NCBI GenBank assembly: GCA_022824225.1
Contig: JAJEAH010000067.1
Coordinates: forward strand, 1 to 64,000
Direction: 5' to 3'
Length of the DNA: 64,000 bases
Origin: Chloroflexota bacterium
GTDB lineage: Bacteria; Chloroflexota; UBA11872; VXOZ01
A model generated the notes under the pieces. It had not been told where the DNA came from and did no database searches. It saw only the letters and a list, made by a program, of their open reading frames with translations. The position numbers and the translations under genes are program-made. Shown here piece by piece: positions 45,940-55,223 of the stretch; the first letter of the stretch is position 1, and every line of letters starts with the position of its first letter.

Positions 45940-47676
45940 ATGGCTGAGAATCCAGAGTCCTCTTCTACGCTCGTAGCCGACGTCGGGTCCTTCAGTACGC
46001 GAGTCTCGCTCCTGGAGCGTGTTGAAGGCGATTTTCGACTCGCCGGCGCCGCGCACGTGCCCAGCACGATCGATCCGCCAATTTCCGATGCCATGCTCGG
46101 GGTTTCGCGAGCGCTGGCGGAACTGGAACGCATCACCGGCTGGTCTGTTGGTCAGGAGTCCGTGACCAAGTATGCGGTGACCAGCGTGGGGCTCACGGTG
46201 GTGACGAGCGTGTTGAGCTTGGGCGATAGCCGCACGCTGAATTCTCTGCTCGAGTCGTTGCAGGCCTCGCCGATTACGCCGATAGACATTTTCGATCTCA
46301 ATAACCGGCCGCCCGATGCTTTTCACTTCGTCTATGAACGACTGATAGAATCGCCGCTCGATGCGCTGATCATCCTGGGCGGCAAGGATGAGAGAGGCTG
46401 GGAAGCTGAAATTGCTCGGATCGGCGAAATCGTCCGCAATGTGCTGAGTTCCCACCGCAGCGCCTGGAATCTCACGGTGGTATTCGTGGGAGCCGCGTCC
46501 CACTCCCAGACATTGCGCACGTTTCTGGGTGAACGAGCGCTGTATCACCACCTGGCGCTTGACCCCAACCGGCCGGACCCCAGCGATCTAGACGCAATCG
46601 ATGAGCTGGTGCAGTCACTGGCGCAAGAGCGACGCCGCCTGCGCCTGCCAAACTATGGCGGCTTTGCGGAATGGGCCGGCGCGGAGCCAATCGACTATCA
46701 GGAAGCGCTGGGCAGAGTTACACAACAACTGGCGCGGCGGTACAGCATCCACGTGCTCTCGTTGGATCTTGGCGCCAGTCATGTCGCCGCAGTCTCCAGC
46801 TTGCCAAACGGCGACGTGCGTAAGGCGTCACTGGATGGCTTTGGGACCCTGCGCAGTCCGCAGAACGTCCTCATGGAAGTGGGCCGAGAGACCATTGAGC
46901 GCTGGCTGCCCTATGACTTGGATGAAGACCGCTTGGATTCCTTTCTCTTACACCGGCTGGCGCATCCCGCATCATTGCCGACCACCGTCGAAAGCCTGGT
47001 GCTGGAACACGCGTTTGCGCGGGAGTCCATGCGGAGTGTCGTGGAGTTGATAGACGACCAATCTATCGACGGGGAAACGTCCGCGCCGTGCGCCGCCGCG
47101 GATGTCATTATCGGCTGCGGCGCTACGCTTGGCGCCGCGCCGCGCCTCATTCAAGCCGTGATGATGATGCTCGACGCCGTGCGGCCGACGGGTTTCACAC
47201 AATATGCCTTAGACCGTGCCGGCGCGTTGCCGCTATTACTGCTGGACAAGGCGATAGAAGAGGGCAACCCCTTTATCGAGCAGGACGTCCTGCTGAGTCT
47301 TGGGGTGAGCATTGCGCCATCGGGCGAGATGCCGGAAAACCGTCCGGCCGTCAGCCTCCGGATCGGCCAGCCTTCACGCTCCCCGCAGGAAGTTCAGGTG
47401 AACTTTGGGGCGCTGGAAGTCGTGCCGTGGGAGGGCGGGGCCGGCGCCAAGCTGGAGGCTTGGCCGGCAGCGCGGCTGGACCTGGGCGTTGGCCGGGGTC
47501 GCGGCGCGGAACCCCGCGCCGCCCTGTTTGGCGGGGAACTGGGGCTCATCGTCGATGCGCGGGGACGGCCCCTTACGCTTGACGACAATCAGAGTAAGCG
47601 GCAAGCCAAGGTGCTTGAGTGGATGCAGACCACTGGGTCGTATCCCACGTTGTCCTTTTCCGGGAGGACGAGCTAG
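45940..47676 (+). CDS. MutL-like (GlmL-type) ASKHA family protein
   Basis: 578 aa. Opening LVADVGSFSTRVSLLE is an ATPase phosphate-1 loop and LSLDLGASHVAAVS near residue 270 is a second ASKHA core; VIIGCGATLGAAPRLIQAVMMML near 388 is the adenosine-type motif. This fits the MutL/GlmL family (PF13941), named for a gene beside glutamate mutase. No mutase subunits are here. Such orphan MutL-like genes followed by the same partner type are, to my knowledge, seen in Chloroflexota. Probably a chaperone-like ATPase for an unknown client. The next gene starts 2 bp downstream. Confidence 0.75.
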   Translation: MAENPESSSTLVADVGSFSTRVSLLERVEGDFRLAGAAHVPSTIDPPISDAMLGVSRALAELERITGWSVGQESVTKYAVTSVGLTVVTSVLSLGDSRTLNSLLESLQASPITPIDIFDLNNRPPDAFHFVYERLIESPLDALIILGGKDERGWEAEIARIGEIVRNVLSSHRSAWNLTVVFVGAASHSQTLRTFLGERALYHHLALDPNRPDPSDLDAIDELVQSLAQERRRLRLPNYGGFAEWAGAEPIDYQEALGRVTQQLARRYSIHVLSLDLGASHVAAVSSLPNGDVRKASLDGFGTLRSPQNVLMEVGRETIERWLPYDLDEDRLDSFLLHRLAHPASLPTTVESLVLEHAFARESMRSVVELIDDQSIDGETSAPCAAADVIIGCGATLGAAPRLIQAVMMMLDAVRPTGFTQYALDRAGALPLLLLDKAIEEGNPFIEQDVLLSLGVSIAPSGEMPENRPAVSLRIGQPSRSPQEVQVNFGALEVVPWEGGAGAKLEAWPAARLDLGVGRGRGAEPRAALFGGELGLIVDARGRPLTLDDNQSKRQAKVLEWMQTTGSYPTLSFSGRTS

Positions 47677-47678
47677 CC

Positions 47679-48767
47679 ATGGCAACCATGCTCGCGCTGC
47701 GCGGTACCGCGAATCCCCCCACGCCCACGCCGCAGATCGGCCGCTATCCGTTGCGGTTGCGCCGGGTATTGCCGGCGGACGGGCAACTCGCCGTCCAGCC
47801 CGGCGACAGAGTTGAACCCCATACCGTCGTCGGTTCTTGTTCGCTGACCCCGCGGCGCGTGGTCATGGACCTGGCCCACACTCTCGGTGTGGCGCCGGAA
47901 CGGGCGGAGGCTTGCCTCGTAGTCGAACCGGGCGAGAAGTGCCAGGAGGGCGATCTCATCGCGTCGCGCCGCCGCTTGCTCGGCCTTAGCACACGTACCG
48001 CCACGGCCCCCTTCAACGGGCACATCGGCAATGTCTCGGTGCGAAGCGGCCTGGCGTGGTTCGAAGGCGATAGCCAGGAAGTCAACTTGCCCGCCGGCCT
48101 CTATGGCAGCGTAGTGGACACTGTGCCGCCGCGAGAAGTCCTCATCGAAGCGGAGGCCGTGGTCGTCCGCGGCGCCTTTGGCTTGGGCGGCGAAGCGTCC
48201 GGCAATCTGACGACCGTACTCTCCCAGGTTGAGGAGAACGACGAACGGCTCATTCTCGTGTCACGAGAGCCGGCTACCGTGGAAGTGATGCGGCGGGCCG
48301 CGCAACTTGGCGCCGCCGCGGTCGTGGCGCCTACCGCCCTGCGCCGGGATATGGCGGTGCTGGGCATGGATCCGCTTGCGCGACCCACGTCGCACACCTG
48401 GCAAGGCCCGCCATTGCTGCTCACGGAGGGCTTTGGCGAGCATCCCATGACCGACACGCTCTGGGAGCTTCTCACGGCTCAACCGGTGCCGTGGGCTACC
48501 GTAGTCGCCCGACCGGACCTGCACGTCTTCATGCTCGTTCTGCCCTTGCGCTCGCTGGCGCCGAAAGACGCGTGGACGCGGTTCGCGCCCGGTTCGCGGC
48601 TCAAGCGGGCGGGCATGTCGGTGGAACCGGGTGAGGTGCGCCTCGATTCCTTCATGCCGTTCCCGCTCGCCGTTCCCTCCGGCCTGCGGCTCCCCGCCGC
48701 GGAAACCCTTGACAGTGAGGACCGCCGCACCCGCGTGCCCTTGTCGGAACTCGAATGGCTCATGTGA
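47679..48767 (+). CDS. Unknown partner of the MutL-like protein, with barrel-sandwich-like N terminus
   Basis: 362 aa from ATG 47679 (GGGAGG 11 bp upstream); the frame is open further upstream but overlaps the previous gene. The N-terminal third has RVLPADGQLAVQPGDRV, VVEPGEKCQEGDLIA and TAPFNGHIGNVSVRSG, a pattern like biotinyl/lipoyl barrel-sandwich or RnfC-type domains, but with no lysine in the lipoyl position. The middle is a putative Rossmann-like segment (VMRRAAQLGAAAVVAP). No transmembrane helix or Cys cluster. I do not recognise the family. Confidence 0.6.
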   Translation: MATMLALRGTANPPTPTPQIGRYPLRLRRVLPADGQLAVQPGDRVEPHTVVGSCSLTPRRVVMDLAHTLGVAPERAEACLVVEPGEKCQEGDLIASRRRLLGLSTRTATAPFNGHIGNVSVRSGLAWFEGDSQEVNLPAGLYGSVVDTVPPREVLIEAEAVVVRGAFGLGGEASGNLTTVLSQVEENDERLILVSREPATVEVMRRAAQLGAAAVVAPTALRRDMAVLGMDPLARPTSHTWQGPPLLLTEGFGEHPMTDTLWELLTAQPVPWATVVARPDLHVFMLVLPLRSLAPKDAWTRFAPGSRLKRAGMSVEPGEVRLDSFMPFPLAVPSGLRLPAAETLDSEDRRTRVPLSELEWLM

Positions 48768-49200
48768 CCCCGGTTCTGGGTCGCTGCCGGACCCCAAGCT
48801 CTTGCCCCCTGCCAAATATCCCCGGTTTTCGCATTTGTGCCCAGCACCGTTTGCCGCCAATGCGGCGGCCTGCCGCAGCATACTACTTTTGCCTAGCTGT
48901 CAAGGTTGTCCGCGCCCATTTCGGCGGCCACCTGAAGCTAGAATCGCATACCCCTGTCAGTCGATGACAGCCACAACGGGGCTCCATGTCATTTGTGTGT
49001 TGTGGAAGGTGGCAATGGAATAAGAGTAAATAGGTAGCGTGAGGGGCGCGTCAGTATTTCATTCCGAGCGAAGCGCCGTGTCGGTCCGAGTGAAGCGAGG
49101 AGCCTGGAGCCCTCGACTAACCTGCTCAGAGCGCCTACGACCTTAGATTCCTCTCTGCGCTCCGCTCCGTTCGGAATGACAGGTTGATGTGCGGTACGCG

Positions 49201-49236
49201 GCCGGTAGGGGCGGTTCGCGAACCGCCCCTACCGGC
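49201..49236. repeat. Perfect 36-nt palindrome
   Basis: GCCGGTAGGGGCGGTTCG is followed directly by its exact reverse complement, with no loop. It lies between the hairpin and the tandem array. Similar palindromes with the GGGGCGG..CCGCCCC core are common in intergenic DNA of several bacterial groups; function unknown. Confidence 0.95.
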
Positions 49237-49326
49237 ATGTCTGGGTCTACTGCCGCGCCGACCCAACCGCGCCATGGCCGAGACTACATACCGCGCCGCC
49301 TCCCATCATCCCGAGCGCAATACAGT

Positions 49327-49613
49327 GTCGTACCCGGCGCAACGCCAAGTCATACCGGGTGCAGCCATCCATGTCATACCGCGTGCAACGCCATGTTGTG
49401 CCGAGAGCATTGCCATGTCGTTCCGGGTGCAGCCATCCATGTCATACCAAGGGCAGTCACTCATGTCATACCAAGGGCAGCCACTTGTGTCATTCCGGGT
49501 GCAGCCACTAATGTCATTCCGGGTGCAGCGAGGAATCTAGCGCCTGCGCCTCAACCCGCGCATCCGGCTCACCACCTCAATTCCCCATTCCGCTCCGCTT
49601 TGTTCGGAATGAC
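49327..49613. repeat. 22/24-bp tandem array ending in a GTCATTC hairpin
   Basis: Eight units of 22 or 24 bp, each beginning GTC(A/G)T(A/T)CC or GTTGTGCC and continuing GG.TGCA.CCA.., run from 49327 to 49512. The next unit turns into GTCATTCCGGGTGCAGCGAGG (49513), the left end of a hairpin that closes with CGGAATGAC at 49613. The array therefore looks like a multiplied copy of the first 24 bases of the hairpin. Confidence 0.85.
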
Positions 49614-49970
49614 GTGCTTCGTCACCGCTGCCCACTATCGCGAGGAGCCAGTCTACGAATTGCGCAACACCTACAAGAATGCCAGCCGAGACTAAATCCT
49701 CTACATACTATGTCTGTGCTATACTACTGCACACATATGCTATTTCTGCAAATGCGTATGACCAGTGGCAACGCTCGGCTTGGCATTGATGGCGATGCTA
49801 AGCTCTTGCAGGTTATTGATTGCGGTCCGGCGTCTCGAGTGATCCGGCCGCAGTCTCGACGTGCGCCGATGCACGCGGAGAAGCCTATATACACACCAAA
49901 GACGTTAGATCGCATTCGCCGCTGACCACAATGATGAAGATGCAGCGCGTCGGGGATGACTTGACCCGCG

Positions 49971-52919
49971 GTGGCACGCCTAAGTCATCTTTCATTCATC
50001 TTGCGAGTCTGCTTGGCGGCGATGCTGTTGTGGCTCGGAACCGCCCAGGCTGCGCACGCCAACGGCACGGTCGTCATCAACGAAATCTCTCCTGGCGACG
50101 TGGAAGGCACGACCAGTTGGATCGAGCTATTCAACACCAGCGCAACCGAGACCGTCGAACTGGGCTTCTGGCGAGTGGACGCAAGCGCTGGAACGTCCCA
50201 CTACATCTCGCTTGAGGCGGTCATAGGCCCCGGCGGCTACCTCGTCCTAGCGCGCACCACAACTCAACTCACGGTTGCCAGGAGCGGCGTAATACGCCTC
50301 TATGACCTCGATGAGAACCTGGTAGACTCTGTCACCTACGCGATTCCGGCGGGAAGCCCGGCCATTGCCAGGATTCCAAACGGCGCAGGGTCGTGGACGG
50401 CAGTTTCCACGCCTACCCGCGGCTCTGCCAACGTCAACTCCGAGCCCACGGCGACACCATCCCCCACACCGACCCCTACGCCCACACCTTCGCCCACACC
50501 TTCGCCGACCCCTACGCCCACACCTTCACCCACCCCTACGCCGACCCCTACCCCCACTGCCACGCCGACCCCTACTCCTACGGCCACTGCCACGCCGACT
50601 CCTACGCCGACACCCACACCAGCCACGTCGCCGACGCCATCGCCCACGCCGACACCCACACCAACCACGTCGCCGACGCCATCGCGCACGCCGACACCCA
50701 CGCCAACACCCACTCCCTCGCCTAAACCGTCCCCCACGCCCAGTCCGACACCATCCCCCTCTCCCACCCCATCCCCCACACCATCCACGTCGCCTTGCGC
50801 ATCACCAGCGCCCAATGACACGTCAATCGTCATCAACGAGATATTCTCACTGCGGCCCCGTGTTGCAGAAGCCAGACCTGGCGTCCTAGCGAACAGCCTC
50901 TTTGCCTTCGAGAGACGGTTTGCCACCCAGGCTGCCACATCCCATGGATGGGTTGAGCTCTACAACCGCGGGACGTCTGCCAAAGACGTGAGTTGCTGGA
51001 TCCTAGACGACGGTGCGGAATCCACAGCCGCGCCCTACCTAATCCCAATCGGCACAGTCTTGGCGGCGGGAGGCTTCCTCGTCATCGAAGAGAGCATGAT
51101 TCTCTATTTCAGGATATTCCAGCAAGGCACGTTGCGGCTTCTCGACATCGATGGAAATCCGATCGATAGGCAGGATTACGATACAGGCGGGGCCACCGGA
51201 ATTGCCCGCATACCTGACGGGACCGGCGCATGGCGACCGGTGGCAACACCCACGAAGAACGGGCCGAATGTCGCTCCCCAACCGACACCCTCACCAAGGC
51301 CGCCTTCCCCGACCACGCCCACGCCAGTGCCGCCGCCGCCCGTGCGTCCGACTCCCATTCCGGGCCCGCCGTCACCCACGCCTTTGCCAGGCGCTACGCT
51401 GCCGCTACCGGATCTGCTACGAATAACTGAAATCTACTATGACGGTCAGGCCCCCCGGACAGAGGGCGACGAATTTATCGAGATTCAGAATTACGGCGCG
51501 GAATTGGCTCACCTGGCGCGCGTGAGGATACTCGTCAAGAGCGCGCGGGCGGCGAATCCGGTGGCGTATGGATTCCACTCCGATATCGTCCTTGCCCCGG
51601 GCGACATTTTCGTGGTCGCCAAGAACGCCCGCCAATTCCAAGATCGTTTCGGCTTCCTCCCGAGTTTCGAGGCACGGGCATCCGGCGCGGGTTATATGGA
51701 CACGGCCGGCGTGCGCAACCTGCCGGTGGACCGCGGCACGTCAGCGCGCACGTGGGCGCTTGCCAACACCGGCGCGACCGTGGCGCTCATTGGCGACGGC
51801 GGTGAGGTCATCGACGCCGTCGCCTACGGCCACGATCCAGGCGGCTACCTGGGGCTGCACGGGGACTTTCCAGCGGCCGAGGCGGGTCAGTCTCTCATAC
51901 GCAGCATTCGCACAGATGGCGGCGACAGACTCCCGGAGGCGCTGCGGCCGGAGGCTCCATCACCAGGATTTGTGCCGCCGACACCGACGCCGACACCGGG
52001 TCATTCGCCGTCCCCTACGCCCGCGCCAACTGGACCGCCAACTCCCGTTATCCCGATAGCGCAAACGCCGCCCAGGCCAACTCCTGGGCCGCCGCCAACA
52101 CCCGCGGCCTCGCCATCGCCGACGGCAACCCCAATGCCAACACCCACGGCAACACCCGCGCCAACGACAACGCCCAAGCCAACACCGTCGCTGCCGCCGG
52201 CAGCGACCGCCGCGCCGGTGGCGACGCCTACGCCGTCCCCGCCGCCACCCACACCGACTGCGGCTGTTCTCACGTGCTTTGCGCCTGTCACTTCACCGGA
52301 ACCGGCGCGGCGTGTGCGCGCGGAGGGCACGGTCACCGAAGTCCGCGTCCTGCCCGAGGAAACGCGCGTCTACCTTGCCGACGAATGCGGCGGCGCCATT
52401 CTCCATCTGGACATCGCCGCCCACGCGCCGCCGGTGGGCAGCCGCATTCGCGTCATGGCCTGGGGCACGGCCACGGCATCGCACCTCAGCCTCATCCTCG
52501 AGCCTGGCACCGACATCGAGCAACTGCCGCCGGCAACGCTGCCGCGTGAGATTCCCTACTGGGAAGCTGTGCGCGAGGGCAGATTGACGGGTTCGCGCGT
52601 CCGCTCGCTGAGCAGAATCCGGCGAGCGCAGGACGCGGTTGGCAACGAGTACTATGAGGTAGCCGGCCACATCCGGCTTGACCCGCAAGCGCAGGCGGTG
52701 CCGTTAGGCCGGGTCGTCTTCCACGGCATATTGGAGTGGCAAGAGCCGCTGCCGGTTCTCCGGGTCCACTACGTAGTCCCGGACGAGAGATCGCAGTGGT
52801 CGCTTAGAGACTCCATCGCGAACTCACGCCCGGCGCGTCTAGCCAAGCAAGCCGCGCGACAATTGGTGTTGGCGCTCATCGTGCGTTCGCTGCCGCGAGA
52901 CCGGTTGCCTGTCCGGTGA
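49971..52919 (+). CDS. Secreted lamin-tail repeat protein with Pro/Thr-rich linkers and OB-like domain
   Basis: 982 aa from GTG. A signal peptide spans residues 1-31 (cleavage near AHA-NG). Three lamin-tail domains start with [10 protein letters not shown] (about 34), IVINEIF (about 285) and [10 protein letters not shown] (about 480), each with a W(I/V)EL(F/Y)N or FIEIQN strand. They are joined by (T/S)P-rich linkers at about 156-275, 435-475 and 662-760. The C terminus (about 775-860, [19 protein letters not shown]) resembles an OB-fold strand pattern. No nuclease motif, transmembrane anchor or sorting signal is seen. Such proteins are often surface or DNA-associated; the true role is unknown. 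Confidence 0.8.
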   Translation: MARLSHLSFILRVCLAAMLLWLGTAQAAHANGTVVINEISPGDVEGTTSWIELFNTSATETVELGFWRVDASAGTSHYISLEAVIGPGGYLVLARTTTQLTVARSGVIRLYDLDENLVDSVTYAIPAGSPAIARIPNGAGSWTAVSTPTRGSANVNSEPTATPSPTPTPTPTPSPTPSPTPTPTPSPTPTPTPTPTATPTPTPTATATPTPTPTPTPATSPTPSPTPTPTPTTSPTPSRTPTPTPTPTPSPKPSPTPSPTPSPSPTPSPTPSTSPCASPAPNDTSIVINEIFSLRPRVAEARPGVLANSLFAFERRFATQAATSHGWVELYNRGTSAKDVSCWILDDGAESTAAPYLIPIGTVLAAGGFLVIEESMILYFRIFQQGTLRLLDIDGNPIDRQDYDTGGATGIARIPDGTGAWRPVATPTKNGPNVAPQPTPSPRPPSPTTPTPVPPPPVRPTPIPGPPSPTPLPGATLPLPDLLRITEIYYDGQAPRTEGDEFIEIQNYGAELAHLARVRILVKSARAANPVAYGFHSDIVLAPGDIFVVAKNARQFQDRFGFLPSFEARASGAGYMDTAGVRNLPVDRGTSARTWALANTGATVALIGDGGEVIDAVAYGHDPGGYLGLHGDFPAAEAGQSLIRSIRTDGGDRLPEALRPEAPSPGFVPPTPTPTPGHSPSPTPAPTGPPTPVIPIAQTPPRPTPGPPPTPAASPSPTATPMPTPTATPAPTTTPKPTPSLPPAATAAPVATPTPSPPPPTPTAAVLTCFAPVTSPEPARRVRAEGTVTEVRVLPEETRVYLADECGGAILHLDIAAHAPPVGSRIRVMAWGTATASHLSLILEPGTDIEQLPPATLPREIPYWEAVREGRLTGSRVRSLSRIRRAQDAVGNEYYEVAGHIRLDPQAQAVPLGRVVFHGILEWQEPLPVLRVHYVVPDERSQWSLRDSIANSRPARLAKQAARQLVLALIVRSLPRDRLPVR
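50440..50795 (+). repeat. Pro-Thr-Ser coding microsatellite
   Basis: Within the lamin-tail gene, short repeats of the CCCACACC/CCGACACC type encode about 115 residues of alternating Thr/Ser-Pro. A second, weaker stretch lies at 51960-52255. This DNA is prone to length change by slippage, always in multiples of 6 bp if the frame and dipeptide pattern are kept. Confidence 0.85.
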
Positions 52920-53228
52920 GGTGTGCGTCGTGATGCCGGCGACGTGATGACAGATGAGAAGGGCACGGGCGGTGACAGCCGTGCAGGGGGCTTAGTTTGG
53001 AAAAGCGGCAGGACGACGAGACCAGTCAGCGCGGAAAATTGGAGACGTAGGGGTCCGTTGCCATGCCGGACAAACTGCCTGTGTGCGCAATCGTATGTAG
53101 GAAATCCGGCTCCGCGCGTCGGCAAGCAGTCTCGCGCAGCCGGCTTTGTTCCGGAGAGGAGCATCGGTCTGCAAGCGCGGGAGCAACCGCACGTGCCTGC
53201 GCCCTGCCTCTCACCCCTCAGGCACGCC
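52920..53228. other. Intergenic region between convergent genes
   Basis: 310 bp between the lamin-tail gene and the minus-strand amidohydrolase. I see no gene, repeat-family member or convincing terminator. Confidence 0.5.
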
Positions 53229-53981
53229 CTAGGAGTCCTCTCCAAGCAGGCGTTGAGCGTTCAGCCTGGCTATCGCTTCCTTGGCCGAATCGGCAATCTT
53301 GGCTTTCTCCAGCTTCGCGATGCCACAGGCAGGATACTGCAGAGGGATGCCGACACCCAGCAGCACGCGGTCAGCGCCGGCCGCGGAAACCCACTGGGAA
53401 ATGGCGCCAAGGCCCTGCAAGCATGAAGTCTCCAGCCAGACGTTGGCATAGGTGTCAAGCAAGCGAATGCCGTCCCACGCTTCCGCGCCGTAGTTGAGGC
53501 CGTGTACCACGAATTGCACGTCAGGGAAGCGATTGAACAAATACTCGAACGGGCCCACGGGAGCGACCGGAAACGACCAATCCACGATTACTCGCGTGGC
53601 CAGCGTAACCACCAGGCCGCTGTCCTGAGCCGCCGCGCACACCGGCTCAAGCTGGTGGGGCAGCGTATTGTAGTGCATGCTCGGATAGCACCGTACACCC
53701 TTAGCGCCCCTGGCCGCATAGTCGGCCAAGAGGTCGGCATGGTCTGGCTGCGTGCTGTCTACGGTCACGAAAGGGATCAGGCGGCCGTTAGATTCCGCGG
53801 CGGCGTCCAGCGCTTCATCATTGCCCACGCGCCAGTCGGTCTGCAGCGCCCGTGTCGAGCCCACTACGGCACATTCAACGTTATGTGTATCCATCAGCGC
53901 GATTATGTCTGCCGCCGTTCGTTGCGGCAGAGGCCAGTGCCCCCAAGCGCCGACAAAGCCGGATACGTCCCAAACTCTCAT
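53229..53981 (-). CDS. Amidohydrolase-2 family protein without the HxH metal motif
   Basis: 250 aa. The barrel pattern of amidohydrolase-2 proteins is present (RLIPFVTVDSTQPDHADLL, GAKGVRCYPSMH, VQFVVHGLNYG, YANVWLETSCLQG, ADRVLLGVGIP), but the N terminus reads WDVSGFVGAWGHW where the family has DxHxHxG. The final catalytic Asp (GTD) is also replaced, by GVG. It is therefore unlikely to be a metal-dependent hydrolase. It lies 24 bp downstream of its catalytically intact paralogue, probably in one operon, and may form a pseudo-enzyme partner. Confidence 0.75.
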   Translation of the reverse strand: MRVWDVSGFVGAWGHWPLPQRTAADIIALMDTHNVECAVVGSTRALQTDWRVGNDEALDAAAESNGRLIPFVTVDSTQPDHADLLADYAARGAKGVRCYPSMHYNTLPHQLEPVCAAAQDSGLVVTLATRVIVDWSFPVAPVGPFEYLFNRFPDVQFVVHGLNYGAEAWDGIRLLDTYANVWLETSCLQGLGAISQWVSAAGADRVLLGVGIPLQYPACGIAKLEKAKIADSAKEAIARLNAQRLLGEDS

Positions 53982-54005
53982 CGTGCTCTCCGTTTCCCTT
54001 TGCCG

Positions 54006-54743
54006 CTACGCTCCAAAGGCCAACAGGCGGGCCATGTTGCCACCGAAGATCAGGTCCTTGTCGGCCTGGCTAATGGCGGCGCCGCTGACCCGTGCCATTT
54101 GCACGCTCACGTCCAGCAGAGGCATATCCGTGCCGAAGATAATTCGCTCCGCCCCAATGCGCTCGATGGTGTATTCCAGCGAGCCGTTATTGACCGTGCT
54201 GCTGGCCGTTTCCAGCAAGAGCGAGGGGTGCCGTTCCGCGGCCTGCACCGCGCGCAGCCAGTCGCCTCTAGCCAGGGCCGTGTTGCCGGAGTGGGCCATC
54301 ATGAGAAACGCTTCCGGCACTTGCGCGGCCATGACTTCACACTCTTCCGCCGTGGAGTGCGCCAGAATGGGCATGCGATGTGAGGCGGCGCGCTCCATGA
54401 CGGGAAATACCGAGGGCCGCACAAGAGGCGTCATGGCGTAGGAATAGATCTTGATGCCCCGCATGCCGTACTCATGGACGCAGCGGTCGATTTCTTCCAA
54501 TGCGCCGTTGTCAAAGTTCATGGTGGGAATGCTTACGTAGCCCAGAATCCGGTCGGGATGGCGGCGCACCGCTTTACCCAGCGTATCGTTGCCTTCGCGC
54601 ATGTCGTGCACGAGGGCGGTAAAGTCCGTCACAAATATCCTGTCAATGCCGTTTTCATCCGCGAGCCGGAGCAGGTCATCCGCAGTCGCCGCGAAGTTGT
54701 AGGCTGTAGAAACGCCAACGTGGACGTGCGCGTCGATGATCAT
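54006..54743 (-). CDS. Amidohydrolase-2 family metal-dependent hydrolase
   Basis: 245 aa. N-terminal IIDAHVHVG gives the HxH ligands, MPILAHSTAEE and FLMMAHSGNT the further histidines, and IIFGTDMPLLD the catalytic Asp near residue 205. The family includes decarboxylases and lactone hydrolases; the substrate is unknown. First gene of a two-gene minus-strand unit with the metal-less paralogue. Confidence 0.85.
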   Translation of the reverse strand: MIIDAHVHVGVSTAYNFAATADDLLRLADENGIDRIFVTDFTALVHDMREGNDTLGKAVRRHPDRILGYVSIPTMNFDNGALEEIDRCVHEYGMRGIKIYSYAMTPLVRPSVFPVMERAASHRMPILAHSTAEECEVMAAQVPEAFLMMAHSGNTALARGDWLRAVQAAERHPSLLLETASSTVNNGSLEYTIERIGAERIIFGTDMPLLDVSVQMARVSGAAISQADKDLIFGGNMARLLAFGA

Positions 54744-54822
54744 GTTTGCTTACTCCTTGCGCGCTCAGGCTAGCAGACCCTTCTACACCGCGCAACCATG
54801 CGGAACGAGTAGACTCAGGCAT

Positions 54823-55005
54823 GTATTCATGGAGGGCAGTGTTCATGTTACTTGTGGGCAACATTCATGTCATTCCGTGTGGAGCTTCATCTCGTTCCGT
54901 GTGGAGCTTCATGTCATTCCGAGTGAAACGAGGAATCTAGGTGGAGCGAGGAATCCTGCGTTCCCCGCGCACTAGATTCTTCGTCGCTCCGCTCCTCAGA
55001 ATGAC
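54823..55005. repeat. 22/24-bp units plus GTCATTC hairpin, fourth repeat locus
   Basis: Four units (one 24 bp at 54823, three of 22 bp at 54847, 54869 and 54891), the last two containing TTCCGTGTGGAGCTTCAT, lead into GTCATTCCGAGTGAAACGAGG at 54913. The hairpin closes with CTCAGAATGAC at 55005 and contains the GAGGAATC and AGATTCTTCG complements. Same design as the 49327-49613 array. The remainder of 54744-55223 holds no gene; a TATACT box is at 55111-55116. Confidence 0.8.
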
Positions 55006-55223
55006 AATTGGGTGGTGGCACGGACTCAAAGCCGATCACGTGTCCCGCCTCCCGCCAGACCAAGCCTGAGTCCCAAACCGCGCAGCCAAGACCCCTAGCG
55101 TCGGTTCCGGTATACTGAATTGCAAGCCGTCAGGGCACTTGCTTCGCCCGGCCCGGGCGGATGGGCGCCCCCTGGCAGGAGTACCAAACGTGCAACCTCA
55201 GGCAGTGAAGGTGACAGTGCGCC

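Larger units (their letters stand above)
48768..49970. other. Repeat-rich intergenic region, no gene
   Basis: 1.2 kb with no convincing gene. Contents in order: unremarkable sequence to 49050 with a weak hairpin near 48855; a GTCATTC-type hairpin (about 49059-49180); a perfect 36-nt palindrome (49201-49236); a 22/24-bp tandem array (49327-49512) running into another hairpin (49513-49613); A/T-richer sequence to 49970 that probably holds the promoter of the lamin-tail gene, for example the TGTGCTATACT box at 49713-49723. Confidence 0.7.

Noticed and set aside
49327-49536. Possible CRISPR array in the 22/24-bp repeats
   Set aside because: No spacers; units grade into the adjacent hairpin end.
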